The notes under the pieces were generated by a model. It did not search any database. It was not told the DNA's origin and saw nothing but the letters and a program-made list of their open reading frames with translations. Below are positions 33,282 through 43,588 of a stretch of DNA of 64,000 bases, in pieces; position 1 is the first letter of the stretch, and every line of letters starts with the position of its first letter. The stretch is from Arthrinium phaeospermum. Lineage: Eukaryota; Ascomycota; Sordariomycetes; Amphisphaeriales; Apiosporaceae. The DNA is taken from NCBI GenBank assembly GCA_006503535.1, contig QYRS01000011.1, positions 1,984,001 to 2,048,000 of the forward strand, given 5' to 3'. The translations under genes and the position numbers were made by a program.

Positions 33282-35192
33282 ATGGACTGTGAACCGACCG
33301 CCTTTCTCGCCCGACCGTTGCGCATTATCGTAGTTGGAGCCGGGTAAGTCCTCCTGCATCCCACCGTGGGGAGATGTCCCTGAACTAAGAAGCCAGTATA
33401 TCCGGGATACAATTCTTGAAGGATGCTACCCATCGTTTGGAGAACGTGATCATCACCGTATACGAGAAAAACGACGACATAGGAGGAACATGGCTGGAGA
33501 ACCGGTACCCGGGGTAGGCGTCGTGTCACTCTCCACCAAGCTTGCCTCTGACACCTCATTGATAGCTGTGCGTGCGACGTTCCCTCTCACACCTATCAAT
33601 ACAGCTGGAACCCGAACCCGGAATGGTCGCAGCTCTACGCCAGCGCCCAGGAGATACATGGCTATCTCAGCAACACGGTGGATGCTTTCGGGCTAAGGGA
33701 GTATTTTCGATTCGGAACAGAATGCGTCGGCGCCGAGTGGAATGAGGCCAGCTCCGAGTGGATTGTCTCCCTTCGGGATGTCCACGACGGACGGACCACG
33801 ACGCGCCTCAAGTGCGACGTGTTTGTCTACGCGGTAGGCAGGTTGAACAACTGGAAGATGCCCGACATACCGGGTCTTGATAACTTCCAGGGACCCATCC
33901 TTCACACTGCATCGTGGCCCCGCGACATTCAGCTCGACAACAAGAATGTCGCCGTCATTGGGAACGGCGCAAGCGCGGTACAATGCATCACAGGCATACA
34001 CCAAGTCGCAAAAAAGGTGTACAATATTGTCCGCAGTGGAACTTGGCTTGTCCCCCACGTCTTCTCCAGAAATGGAGAACCTCAGATCAACTGTTCGTCC
34101 TCAATCCACATTCCACACCAAACCGTTGGAGACAGACACCGCTGACACTTATTGATACGCCACCCCCGTAGACACCGACGAGGACGTCGGTCGGTGGAGG
34201 GGAGACGCCGACGCCTATCTCGCCTTCCGCTACGGGCTGGAACGGCAACTCGCCTCGAGCTTCGCCGGGCTCTGGCAGGGCGCGTCGTCCGAAGCCTTCA
34301 CCCGCGCAGCCGCGCAGCACATGGACAGCAAAATCCAAGACGCCCGCGTCCGGGCCGCGCTGACGCCCGAATTCCCCGCGGGCTGCCGACGGTTCACGCC
34401 GGCGGACCGCTACCTCGACGCGCTCAACCAGTCCCGCGTGGTCCTGGTCAAAGGGACCATCGCCAGCGCCACACGTGACTCCTTGGTGATGCGGGACGGC
34501 GCGGCCTACCCGGTGGACGCGATCGTGTGCGCCACCGGGTTCGACCCCTACACCCCGCGCTTCCCGGTCCGGGGCCGCGCCGGCCTCGAGCTGCGGGAGC
34601 TGTGGTCCGACCGGGGCGGCTACGAGAGCTACATGGCCGCCGCCGTGGCGGGCTTCCCCAACTTCTTTGCGTTCGGCCCGCCGATCTGCCCCGTCAACGG
34701 CTCCGCCTTTCCGGGTATTGAGAGGACGAGCGACTACATTATCCGCGTCACTTCCCGACTCCAGACCGACAACCTGAAGTCGATAGCTGTCACCTACGAT
34801 GCGCAGACGGCTTTCAACAAATGGGTCCAGGGACGCATGGCGAGCATGGTCTGGTCCGGACCCTGTTCTTCGTGGTGTACGTAGTTATGATGCCTCCTTC
34901 ACTTGTGATATTAGACCTGCTTGTAATAACTAACGCCCGAGCAGACAAGACAGAAACGGGAAAGGTGATCGTGCCCTGGCCCGGCACCATGCTCCACTAC
35001 TACCGAGCGACCGAAGTGGTTCGCTGGGAAGACTTCGATCTGCGCTTCCGGGACGAGAGCATGAAGTACGGCAGCTTCGGGAACGGAATCACCTCCGAGG
35101 GCTTTGAACCCAAAGAGATCCCGTGGCTTCGTGGCCATCCACTTTCTACGCCGCCAGAGCCCAAGACAAGACCCCCAGTACCACACACATGA
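33282..35192 (+). CDS. Class B flavin monooxygenase (Baeyer-Villiger type)
   Basis: Five exons: 33282-33343, 33397-33513, 33566-34092, 34172-34876 and 34945-35192 (552 aa), introns 52-79 nt. The FAD-binding GAGISG straddles intron 1 (Gly19-x-Gly21-x-x-Gly24). YPGCACDVPSHTYQYSW follows intron 2. The class B fingerprint FxGxxxHxxxWP is exact in FQGPILHTASWP. The NADPH Rossmann motif is VAVIGNGASAVQ, and the late ATGFDPYTP is also typical. Such enzymes insert oxygen next to ketones or oxidise heteroatoms using FAD and NADPH. The divergent A-T-C gene and the P450 nearby suggest tailoring in a metabolite pathway; the substrate is unknown. Intron 3 has a weak donor (GTTCGT), but the frame on both sides supports it. 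Its last 47 bp overlap the opposite-strand gene at 35146-35550. Confidence 0.93.
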
Positions 35193-35550
35193 CCCCCTTG
35201 ACACCCACAACGCCCACCTGCCCACCGGGCGCCGCGCTAGCGTTCTTGACCGCAATGACCCTAGGCGCGACAAAGCTCTCGTTGCTCGCCTGACGGCCCT
35301 CTCGGCCCAGGCAGTTTTGGAACGCGGTCTCCCAGCTGTCCTTGGCGGACGGGGAGCCGATGTCGTCGTCTGGGCCCAGCCGGCACCACGTGTAGCAGCC
35401 CTCGTCCTTGGCGACCTGGGGGGCGCAGCACTTGGCCATGGCCGTCACGTTGGCCCGGCCCCAATGGCTTTCGATGTAGGCGTAGTTGTCGTTGGGGGGC
35501 GCGACGCCGTCCAGGTTTCGGGTGCGGCAGGAGATGTTGAAGCCGGACAT
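35146..35550 (-). CDS. Small Cys-rich protein with hydrophobic C-terminus
   Basis: 134 aa from ATG 35550. The N-terminal half has regularly placed cysteines (ISCRTRN, AKCCAPQ, GCYTWCRL, FQNCLG), N-x-S/T sites and no N-terminal signal peptide. The C-terminus ends in a hydrophobic stretch (VGVVGVKGVMCVVLGVLSWALAA) preceded by a small-residue region, resembling a tail anchor or GPI signal. An in-frame upstream ATG at 35799 would add 83 residues without a signal peptide. Conserved-looking but of unknown function. It converges on and overlaps the flavin monooxygenase coding end, so their transcripts must be partly complementary. Confidence 0.65.
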   Translation of the reverse strand: MSGFNISCRTRNLDGVAPPNDNYAYIESHWGRANVTAMAKCCAPQVAKDEGCYTWCRLGPDDDIGSPSAKDSWETAFQNCLGREGRQASNESFVAPRVIAVKNASAAPGGQVGVVGVKGVMCVVLGVLSWALAA

Positions 35551-36237
35551 GGTGAGGGATGGATGAAAATCAGGATGTCTCTGTCTCGTTTGGGAGGTGA
35601 CTGATAGAGATGACGTTGATGTTGTTCTTCTGGTGTGGATCTCGTTATAACGCACTTTGTCCGCGGTCGGTTGTCCAAGGCGTCTGGGACAAAGGATGGA
35701 AAGGAAATGTGAGAGGTCTGCGTCAATCTTAACCTGGCCTGTGGGAAGATGGGAGATTTGCGGCGCAGTTTCCAGTTGCTCCGGATTGACGTAGGCCAAG
35801 GCAGTTGGTCACACATAAGACAGTACTTGCGCGACTGGGATATTGGGGGGCAATACTATCTTATCAAGTAGCATTTCCTGTAAGATTCATGTATCCTTTA
35901 GATCTGTGCTTTTTTTTAGTAAGCTCTGACAACCAACACAAAAAGTTCAGCATCCAGCATTGCAAGGTCGTTTGATACACGCCAGCAGGCTGACGTCATT
36001 CAAACTTCTATCGCAGGTAGATCTTCTTGAAATAGTTGTGATCATTCGCGATGTTCGAAATAACATCAAAGACAGAAAAAGTATTATCGGTGACTCCCCC
36101 GAGCTTGTTGTTGTCGACAGGGTCCGACACTTCAACCAATGTGTGGGAGGGATTGGTGGACGACGCGGGGAAGGACAAAGGGCTTAGCGTCCGTAGTGCA
36201 ACTAATCTGCGACCCAAAGTACTGGCACAATCTATCT
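35551..36237. other. Intergenic
   Basis: Upstream of the Cys-rich gene and downstream of the 2EXR gene, both minus. Short frames only; no RNA or repeat recognised. Confidence 0.4.
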
Positions 36238-37450
36238 CTACACGATGTCCATCAGACACAGCTCTGGGCAACCCCCTGAGAGGTCCTTGATGTTCAGCTC
36301 GAGGCCCTGCGTGTCCTCGGGTATCTGGTCGATAGGAAACAGCCAGAACCCGAGCGCAGGCCTCGCCGCCTTGCTCAAGTCCTCGTCGCGGAACTTGGGG
36401 AGTTCGCAGGGGATGGGAGTGAGCACTGAATACGTCGACTCGTCCAGCCGGCCGTTCCAGTAGTCGTCCTCTCTCCGGATCGCGGCCTCGGCACCGGCGC
36501 GGTCCCGCACGGGGCCCCCCGTACGCACTACACGAAAGACAGTAGCGATATGTGGTCGTGGCTGTCCCCGCTGCCGCCGCCGCCGCCGGCCGCTCACCCC
36601 CCTCTCCGACGCCCCATATGTCCAGAAGCTGGGCCCACTTTCGCGGCGAGTCCACGAGACCGCGGTCGACGTAGACCTCGGACAAGTCGGCCTCGATGGG
36701 TCGTGGGTCGCGAGCGAGACGCTCAAACGTGGTGCCACACGTGTATAGTGGGTAGGACCGAGTGTGAACTGAACGGTTGGGACTGGGCCCTATGATGGCG
36801 CCTGGGATGAAGCGTGCTGGCCTCACGTGGTCGACGAACCAGACTTCGTCGAGGTTGTGTAACGTCTCGGCCACGGAACGGCCCACGTCGCCACCGTACT
36901 CTTCAGTATCGGAGCGACAGGAGAGGGCGAGGAGGCCGGTCATGTTCAGGGCCAGGTTCCGGACCCCGCGCCGGCTGGGGTCGACGGCGGTCTTGAAGTG
37001 GTGTAGGAATGGCGGCGCCCATCTACCCGCAGCGCCTTCGAGCTGGAGAAAGTCAAACTCGGGATTAATGTAGAGGACGCCAGCCACGGATGCCAAGTAT
37101 AGCTTCTCGTCATCCTTGGCGAATGTGCACGAGAGGTGTGCTCTGTAGAAAGACAGAGCAGCGTATCTCGCTTCGCGGTTGACGCGCAATAGCTCGCTGA
37201 ACAGGTCTTTGCCCCCGGTCGAGATGGCACAGGGCGCGCCATTTTGCTCCGACTTGTCGTTTCCATTTCCATTTCCCTTGGCGGGCAGGCTCAGACTCAG
37301 CCTCAAGATTCGTTGACGCTCCAAGGACTGTTTCCAGATCTTCTGACGAAGCTCGGGCGGCAACCGAGAGAATGCGACAAACTCTGAACAAGACGCGGTC
37401 GCAGGCGACTCTGGGGTGAAGATTTGTAAGTGCGGTGGTAGCTGCTTCAT
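36238..37450 (-). CDS. 2EXR-domain protein
   Basis: The start at ATG 37450 (MKQLPPHLQIF) leads into FVAFSRLPPELRQKIWKQSL, the 2EXR signature (FxxFxxLPxELRxxIW), followed by RVNREARYAALSFY and VLYINPEFDFLQLE. 2EXR proteins are common, poorly understood fungal proteins, perhaps ligand-binding. The frame must change near 36.55 kb: I place a 70-nt GTGAGC...TGTAG intron at 36528-36597 (exons 37450-36598 and 36527-36238, 380 aa), which gives GVGEGVRTGGPVRD. The intron sequence is a GC-rich GGC/CGG run, and the downstream frame also reads sensibly inside it (HIATVFRVV), so a slippage frameshift in the run is an alternative. The end LELNIKDLSGGCPELCLMD is in good coding frame. Confidence 0.8.
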
Positions 37451-39140
37451 GGCAGTGGTCAAGCACAGTATTGTAAATTGAAATAGACAGTTGGAATGAT
37501 GTTACTATCGTTGTAATGGAACCGTTCTCTGTTCCTCAATGTTGTTGTTGGTTGTGATGTCCCTAAAATTGAATTCAGTGTGACCACCACAAAACTAGCA
37601 GATTGCCACCAAAAACGCAAAGTGGGGCCGGGCGTGCGCAGTGCCGGCCGATCATCAAGAGCTAAGATTGCGGTGTCAAACCGCGGTGCCAAACCGATAA
37701 CCAACAATCCAACGTCACAGACTGTACCGGCGCTATAATACAACATTGTGATTTTCAGCGGATTACTACGAGCGTTTTGCAAAGGGCAAGCAGCAACTGA
37801 TGCTCCGGCTCCCCCATCTTAGCCGGCAGTGATGAAGAACTCCTCGTTCCCGTTGTCCCTCCTCCAACCTCCGCAGGGTGAGGACTGGGGTGTTGAAACG
37901 CATGAAGCGGCTAGAACACTCGAGAACCGTATGCTGGAAAAGGTCAGGACGCTTTTAAACGCGAACTCGTCGTGGAATATTACGACATGCAGCCTTCCAG
38001 GGATCACATTTGAATGGAGCGCCAGAAGTCCGTTAAATACGAGCTGAAGGTCAAAATCAGAGCGTTCAACAAGACCCAGAAGTCGGGTTGATGGTGAGAG
38101 CGTTCTTCCATGTAGAAGCAGTCCTTTCGCTATCAGGGGGATTCGCTGGGTGCACGATCGTACAAACCCTCATCCGGGGCACATGAGTTTGTGGATGTCT
38201 GTAAATGATAGCTGATTCCGTCTTTGTAAGATGCTTTCTAATACTCGTACGACCCTAGTCCTATAAACATTCATCAAGTCGCAGCGAAATCTGGCAATCC
38301 AGTAGGCACGCCCTCCTAGAGTCCCAACGCGTGAGCGAAGGATAGCGCGTAAAGACAGTTGAGCCTTGGGGCCCAGACTTTGGCGCGGGGAAATTTCAAT
38401 CAATAAAGCACCCGACTCCGGTCCTGAGTTTGGTTCCATCTATCCAAGATTCGGGCCAACAGGAATGGCCCCAATGGGGCGGCCGAGCTCAGCTGGTGCG
38501 GCACCCAAGCATAGTGGTACAGCACCAACAATCACTCCCTACATGACATGCTGTAACGAATCAACAGTATCAGCGTACGACGACCAGCTGAAAAAACATT
38601 GGGTGTAGGCTTCCCCATCGAAGAGTGCTTTTTCGTGACATCCAGCATCCCTCACAGGAATTCTCGCCGCCATTTTGATTGACAAAGACACGCCGTATAC
38701 ACTATCAAAACAACTCAATTGATGGGTGAATACTCTATCTGGTTCTGCCACGGCGCTCCATCGAATGCTCTAACCAACTGAGCAAGCCCGAGCCTAGTCT
38801 CCTACCGGGCAAAAGGGACAATGTTGTCAAGTCACCGTCTTGACTGCACACTAGAGCTTCACATCACCCCTTACAGGTTTGTTGGTCAGATGCCATTGTG
38901 TCTAGCCTAGATCGACCGGGATCACAGGTGGCATTCAAGTCAACGGCGTCACCCAGGTGCAGACGGACTTCATTGCATTCACTTCAGCATTCAATGTTGC
39001 CCGACTACCCGGCCCTAGATATCTTGATAAATAGCCTACGGAACCCCGGTCTCTTCATTAGAAAGAGTCCACATTGAACCAAACTGTTTACGACAATTCT
39101 GAAAACCTATTCCTCAACTTTGGTGGCCAATCTACTAACT
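37451..39140. other. Long intergenic region (1.7 kb)
   Basis: No convincing protein gene. Contains the tRNA-like fragment at 38741-38796 and a GATAAATAG TATA-like box at 39026-39034 for the P450. Confidence 0.5.
38741..38796 (-). pseudogene. tRNA-like fragment (D-arm/A-box only)
   Basis: On the minus strand positions 38784-38766 read TGCTCAGTTGGTTAGAGCA, a perfect tRNA D arm and internal A box, preceded by a GGGCT-type acceptor-like stretch. No anticodon stem pairing and no TTC-containing T arm (B box) follows in the expected 40-60 nt. I read it as a truncated tRNA or the head of a decayed tRNA-derived SINE. Confidence 0.5.
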
Positions 39141-41093
39141 ATGGCCATCTATTCATCAAATTCCTCCCACCTGCTGGAGTCTTGTCGAGAGACTCTGGCA
39201 GTCATCATGCTGGTCCTGCTGCCCTCTGCGTTACTCATCCCAGCGGCGATGGTGATGCCCCGCGCGGGCATGTACTTGGGTTATAGCATGGAAGATTTTG
39301 GATTCTCTCTTGCTTTGTTACTTATGCTTCCTGTTATGGTCGTCATAATAGCCTTTCGACGTTTGTACCTTTCTCCGGCTTCGGAGTTCAGGGGGCCGTT
39401 CCTGGCTAGGGTCTCGAGGCTGTACGAAGCGTATCACGTCTTGATCAAGGACGACTGGTACGACAACTTGAAAGCTCTCCACGAGAAGTACGGTATGTGA
39501 CTGTTGCACTCGGCATTCCTAGGCTCATTGGAAGTGTCATCCTAACCTCAAAATGCTCAGGTCCCGTCGTCCGGATCGGCCCCCACGAGGTCCACATTGC
39601 CGATCCGGAATTCTGTCTGAACTTCCACCGGCGCCCGGACCTCCTCAAATGCACGAACTACTACGGGCTGGTCAACACGGTGCTGGGTGGCCTGTCTGAT
39701 CCCCACGACCATATGCAGCGGAAGGGCGTCATCCAGCCCCTGTTCACCGGCGACACACTGGCGCGGTACTCGGCGGGGGAGATGAACGTCCATATCGCCA
39801 CCCTCCACGAGAAGCTCACCGAGGAATCTGCAAAGCGCCAGGGAGGTGAAACCAACTTGACGTTCATCCTCTGGGCCCTGACCAACGACATCATGACCTC
39901 GTACATCTTCGGGGAGCGCATGGGCTACCTCGCGGCGCCGGACCTGGCGGCTGTTCACGATTCTACCCGGGCCTACAATGCCATTGATCTCGCCACGGTC
40001 CTGAGAACGATGCCGCCCGTGAAGAAGCTCTTTGATGTGTTGCCTTGTCTGCGAGAACATTCGGTTCTTGGCTGGATTGACAAGGTAAGCTCTGGTCTCT
40101 TTTGACATCTCTGTGCTTATTCGTGTTATGTGAACTAAGATCATTGTCATACAGCTCATCGAAGATCGCCTGAGCCGGACCAGCCAAGGCGACAGCGCCT
40201 CACAGAACGAGAAGGGCGACATGAACCTCTTGGCACGTCTTTGGCGCCAGCTGGGCGGCAACTCACAGCTGACAACACATGAGATGGCTCAGGCCGTATT
40301 CATCGGCAACGAGTCCCTGCTCAGCAACCTGACCTTCTTGCTTCACCAGATGATAGAGAACCCGCACTGCGTCAAAACCCTGCGGGCCGAACTCGATACG
40401 CTCGACGTGGGCGCGTATGGACACCAAGTCTGGCGTGATCCCAAAGTGCTACAGCTTCGATATCTGGTGAGTCATCATCTGACCCCCACTTGAAACCAAC
40501 GCTTTTGTGACGACACAATTCAATTTAATTGGGCTGATAACAATTTCCTCAATATAGGATGCCTTATGTCGCGAGTCCACCCGTCTCAGCTCGCCCGGGT
40601 GGCACCGCCAGCCGCGGCAAAGTACGGAGCCCGTCCGCTACAAAGACGACTTGACGATCCCGGCCATGGTCAGCATCAGCTTCACGCCGCGGATGCTCGA
40701 GCACGACCCGGCCTTGTTCGAGAATCCCGACGCCTTCATGCCCGAGCGCTGGCTCGGCAACAGCCAGAGAGTGCAGAGCATGAGGAGGAACTCCGTTACC
40801 TTCGGCACAGGAGCCCGGACTTGTCTGGGGCAGTAGTAAGTCCACCTCGCGAGGACCCCATCTGTGCACCTTTCTGGCATAGACGAATGACTAACGCGGG
40901 TGTCTGTAGTATCGCGCGTCACGTGCTGAAGAAGGTGCTGGTTTGTATGGTGTATGGATTCGATATCTCATCGCTCGACGCCGGTCAGGATAGGGTGGAG
41001 GGGCCCAGGTACCTCAACACGTATCCCAAGAGGGGCAAGGCTGGGTATATGAAAGTCCGGGTGACACCTCGATTTGCCCCGAGTGGCGAGTAG
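39141..41093 (+). CDS. Cytochrome P450 monooxygenase
   Basis: Five exons: 39141-39492, 39561-40084, 40155-40466, 40558-40835 and 40910-41093 (549 aa), introns 68-91 nt. The N-terminus has two membrane-spanning stretches (ETLAVIMLVLLPSALLI and FSLALLLMLPVMVVIIAF) before the usual YLSPASEFRGPFLARVSRLY, so it is ER-anchored. I-helix region AVFIGNESLL keeps the G-x-E-S form of the oxygen-binding motif. ExxR is Glu402-Arg405 (CRESTR). The heme loop is FGTGARTCLGQ with Cys485. Fungal P450s of this layout hydroxylate or cross-link metabolite intermediates using NADPH-P450 reductase. It lies 4 kb from the flavin monooxygenase, transcribed in the same direction, and probably belongs to the metabolite cluster. 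Substrate unknown. Confidence 0.95.
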
Positions 41094-41786
41094 ATAGTGC
41101 GAAGAACATCATGAACAGACATTATGGCATCCATCCAAAGGCTTGTGGCCTGTGCAGTTTCCTTCAAAGGCGTGACCAAAGTGGGTTAAGCCATTCCGGT
41201 GATCACGGCGATCTGGGAGATAATCAACATCGAGGGTGAATATGGCGGCTCTTTCATCCTGTGATTCGGAGGCGGTTGAACCTTCTGTAAGGCCTTTGAT
41301 CGTAGGCTACAATTGTACCGCTGTCCAACCTATTACTCGGTAACAAGACTCTGCATTCGGCAAGTTGAGAACGGTTGGTCAAACCCAGAGCGAAGCATAA
41401 TGAAAGAAGACATAGAGCATAAATGAATGTTGCCTTCCACGTGCCGAAGGTTGAACACAATTTCAGTCTTACAAAGGCGGCCCGTCCGCTCTGCGACCCG
41501 TTGTTTAGCTGCGTCGGCCTATGAGATTGATGTAATTCTCGAGGTGGCAGTTCCGATCTTGGCAAAGTAAGCTCTCGGTTCGTCTCACGCTTGACGTGTA
41601 AATGCCCGCTCTTCTTGAGGTTCTGGTCCTTTCTTCTACTTACCCCGTTTGAGGTTACCTTGGCAGGGACGACGGAGGATGTGTTTTTTCCCATTTAGTA
41701 CATGAGCCCGGAATGAATGACGTCGAGGTTGGGTATGGATAATTGCTCCTCTGTCAGTGCCCTCCACCTTTTCGACGCATTGAAAA
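41094..41786. other. Convergent intergenic region
   Basis: Contains a 146-codon minus frame (41694-41254) that I did not accept: mixed composition and no family likeness. No RNA seen. Confidence 0.4.
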
Positions 41787-42395
41787 TCAATGCTTGTTTT
41801 CCTGCGCCCTGTCCCCAGGGGTATAGCCTTCGCCCAAACAGGCCTCAGGGTTCCATTTATACTCAGTAGTGACATATACGCCATAGCAACAAGTACTCTC
41901 TGTCCTCTCGAAGAAGAATTTACCCTCTACTGTAGCAGACGCCGCTGATAGTAACGCATTGAGCTCTCCACGAGTCTTGAAGCATTCTGTGCGGTGTTGT
42001 ACTTCGATCGCGTCCCGGTACCGATGCTGCTCGATCCACTGCTGCAGCCGCGGGATGCCGAAGAACTTGGCCTCTCCTAGCAGCGCCTGGTACTGTGCAA
42101 AGTCGAAGTTGTGAGTACCGGGGTCGTAGAAAAGCGGGAATCTGCCGCTCCGCAGGTAGGCCAGGACATGACGAAAGATGTGGCCGTCCGAGTCGATGAA
42201 GACGGCACCGTCGGCAGTTGTGGGATTGTTCCAGTCGCCCGAGAACATTGAAGCGAAGAAGGTGCTCTCATCCGTCAGTGTGCTCAGAGTGGTAGTGAAT
42301 TGGCACTCGCCGACTTGGAGTCGAATAAGGTGAGGTATGACATGGTTTCCTGATTCATCCTGTGCAGGGATGCCTTGGCGGGGGGTCTCGGGCAT
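41787..42395 (-). CDS. BTB/POZ-domain protein, tandem copy 1
   Basis: Single exon, 202 aa. RLQVGECQFTTTLSTLT then STFFASMFSGDW, FIDSDGHIFRHVLAYLRSG and EAKFFGIPRL are the signature of T1/KCTD-type BTB domains. The C-terminus after ~140 is divergent (EYKWNPEACLGEGY). Such domains oligomerise and often act as adaptors for cullin-3 ubiquitin ligases, though no partner can be inferred here. The neighbouring 42791-43588 gene is a paralogue in the same orientation, ~395 bp upstream. Confidence 0.9.
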   Translation of the reverse strand: MPETPRQGIPAQDESGNHVIPHLIRLQVGECQFTTTLSTLTDESTFFASMFSGDWNNPTTADGAVFIDSDGHIFRHVLAYLRSGRFPLFYDPGTHNFDFAQYQALLGEAKFFGIPRLQQWIEQHRYRDAIEVQHRTECFKTRGELNALLSAASATVEGKFFFERTESTCCYGVYVTTEYKWNPEACLGEGYTPGDRAQENKH

Positions 42396-42790
42396 GATTT
42401 ACAATAGGTGTACGGGAAACGGTGTTTCGAGCGGGGGAGTATCTGTTAGCCGCCCCGCTGTAACAAAATTACACTTGTGTCGCTGACTAATCCGCACGCG
42501 GCACGGACAAAATTAGACCTTGGTTCAACCCTGGCCGAGAGTTCACCGCTCTACCAAAGCCGTTCTCTTCAACAATCACTGCATATTCTTGGAATTGATG
42601 AGAGAACGTAATGATGTATCCAGCTCAAGCTACCTATCTAGTCTAAAAGGGAAATGCATAAAACTTTGAGTCTGAGCAACCCAAGTGTGGTTCAGCCCAA
42701 ACCCAGAGTCCAATTTTCTGAGTTACACGACCTGAACGACTGGCCATAATAGACGTCAATGTTACATTCCAGCAGCTACTACATCACTGG
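42396..42790. other. Spacer between tandem BTB genes
   Basis: 395 bp, no frame or repeat recognised. Confidence 0.4.
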
Positions 42791-43588
42791 TCATTTCGTG
42801 CTTCCCGTTTCATTCATAGCGGCAATGTCTTCACCCAAACACCACGTCGGATCCCAAGCGTACTCAGTCTTGATAAGCACGCATTTGAACCATGGTTTCT
42901 CCTCATAGGTCCATGATTCCCCAGCCGCATATTGCCGGCACTCCTCATCCTTCCAGCACATGTCCCGTCTACCACGATGGTGCTCCAAACCACGGGGGCA
43001 GAGGTGGATCTTCTGGACACCCCATGCACTGGTAACTGCCAGATTATCTGCCTTGCTCGTCTCTGCGAGGTATCGTCTCATCGTCTCTCCGTCATCCAAA
43101 CTCTTCGTCTCGCGCTTGACCTCCAATGCACCTCGGAACTGCTGTGTCTGGATCCAATGTACCAGCCGTGGGATCCCGAAGAATTTGACTTCTCCCAGGA
43201 GTGTTTGATACTTTGCGTAGTCGAAGGACTGGGCGGTAAAGTCGAAATAGAACGGATAGTGACCAGTCCTCAGATAGCGCAGGATCTCCCGGAACACCGT
43301 ATCATCGGCATCCACGAAACGCACACCATCAGCGTTGGTGTGATTCTCCCAGCGACCCGAAAGCAAAGTAGAAAAGAAGGTGCTCTCATGCGTCAAGGTG
43401 TTCTTCCGAGTCGTGAAACGGCGTTCGCCCACCTGCAGTTGGATGGGGGCATCCTTGTTATCGAAGGTTACACTTGGTGCATCTTGCATGGGTGTATTTT
43501 CGTTGCGCATAAGGCGAAGGGGAAGATTGTTGAGATTCAGGTTCAGGCCTGTCATGGCGTGATCTCCGAAGCTCGTATCGTTTCTCAT
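42791..43588 (-). CDS. BTB/POZ-domain protein, tandem copy 2
   Basis: Single exon, 265 aa. LQVGERRFTTRKNTLTHES, TLLSGRWENHTNADGVRF, DDTVFREILRYLRTGHYPFY and EVKFFGIPRLVHWIQ repeat the KCTD-type BTB pattern of copy 1, residue for residue in places. It differs by a longer N-terminus and an insertion with several Cys and His (KIHLCPRGLEHHRGRRDMCW). Both end with EY-x-WxPxxCLGE. This is a local duplication followed by divergence. Whether both are active is unknown. Confidence 0.9.
   Translation of the reverse strand: MRNDTSFGDHAMTGLNLNLNNLPLRLMRNENTPMQDAPSVTFDNKDAPIQLQVGERRFTTRKNTLTHESTFFSTLLSGRWENHTNADGVRFVDADDTVFREILRYLRTGHYPFYFDFTAQSFDYAKYQTLLGEVKFFGIPRLVHWIQTQQFRGALEVKRETKSLDDGETMRRYLAETSKADNLAVTSAWGVQKIHLCPRGLEHHRGRRDMCWKDEECRQYAAGESWTYEEKPWFKCVLIKTEYAWDPTWCLGEDIAAMNETGSTK

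Noticed and set aside
41254..41694. 146-aa minus-strand ORF with a hydrophobic stretch
   Set aside because: Codon use is flat, the sequence has no recognisable domain and there are no splice or promoter signals.
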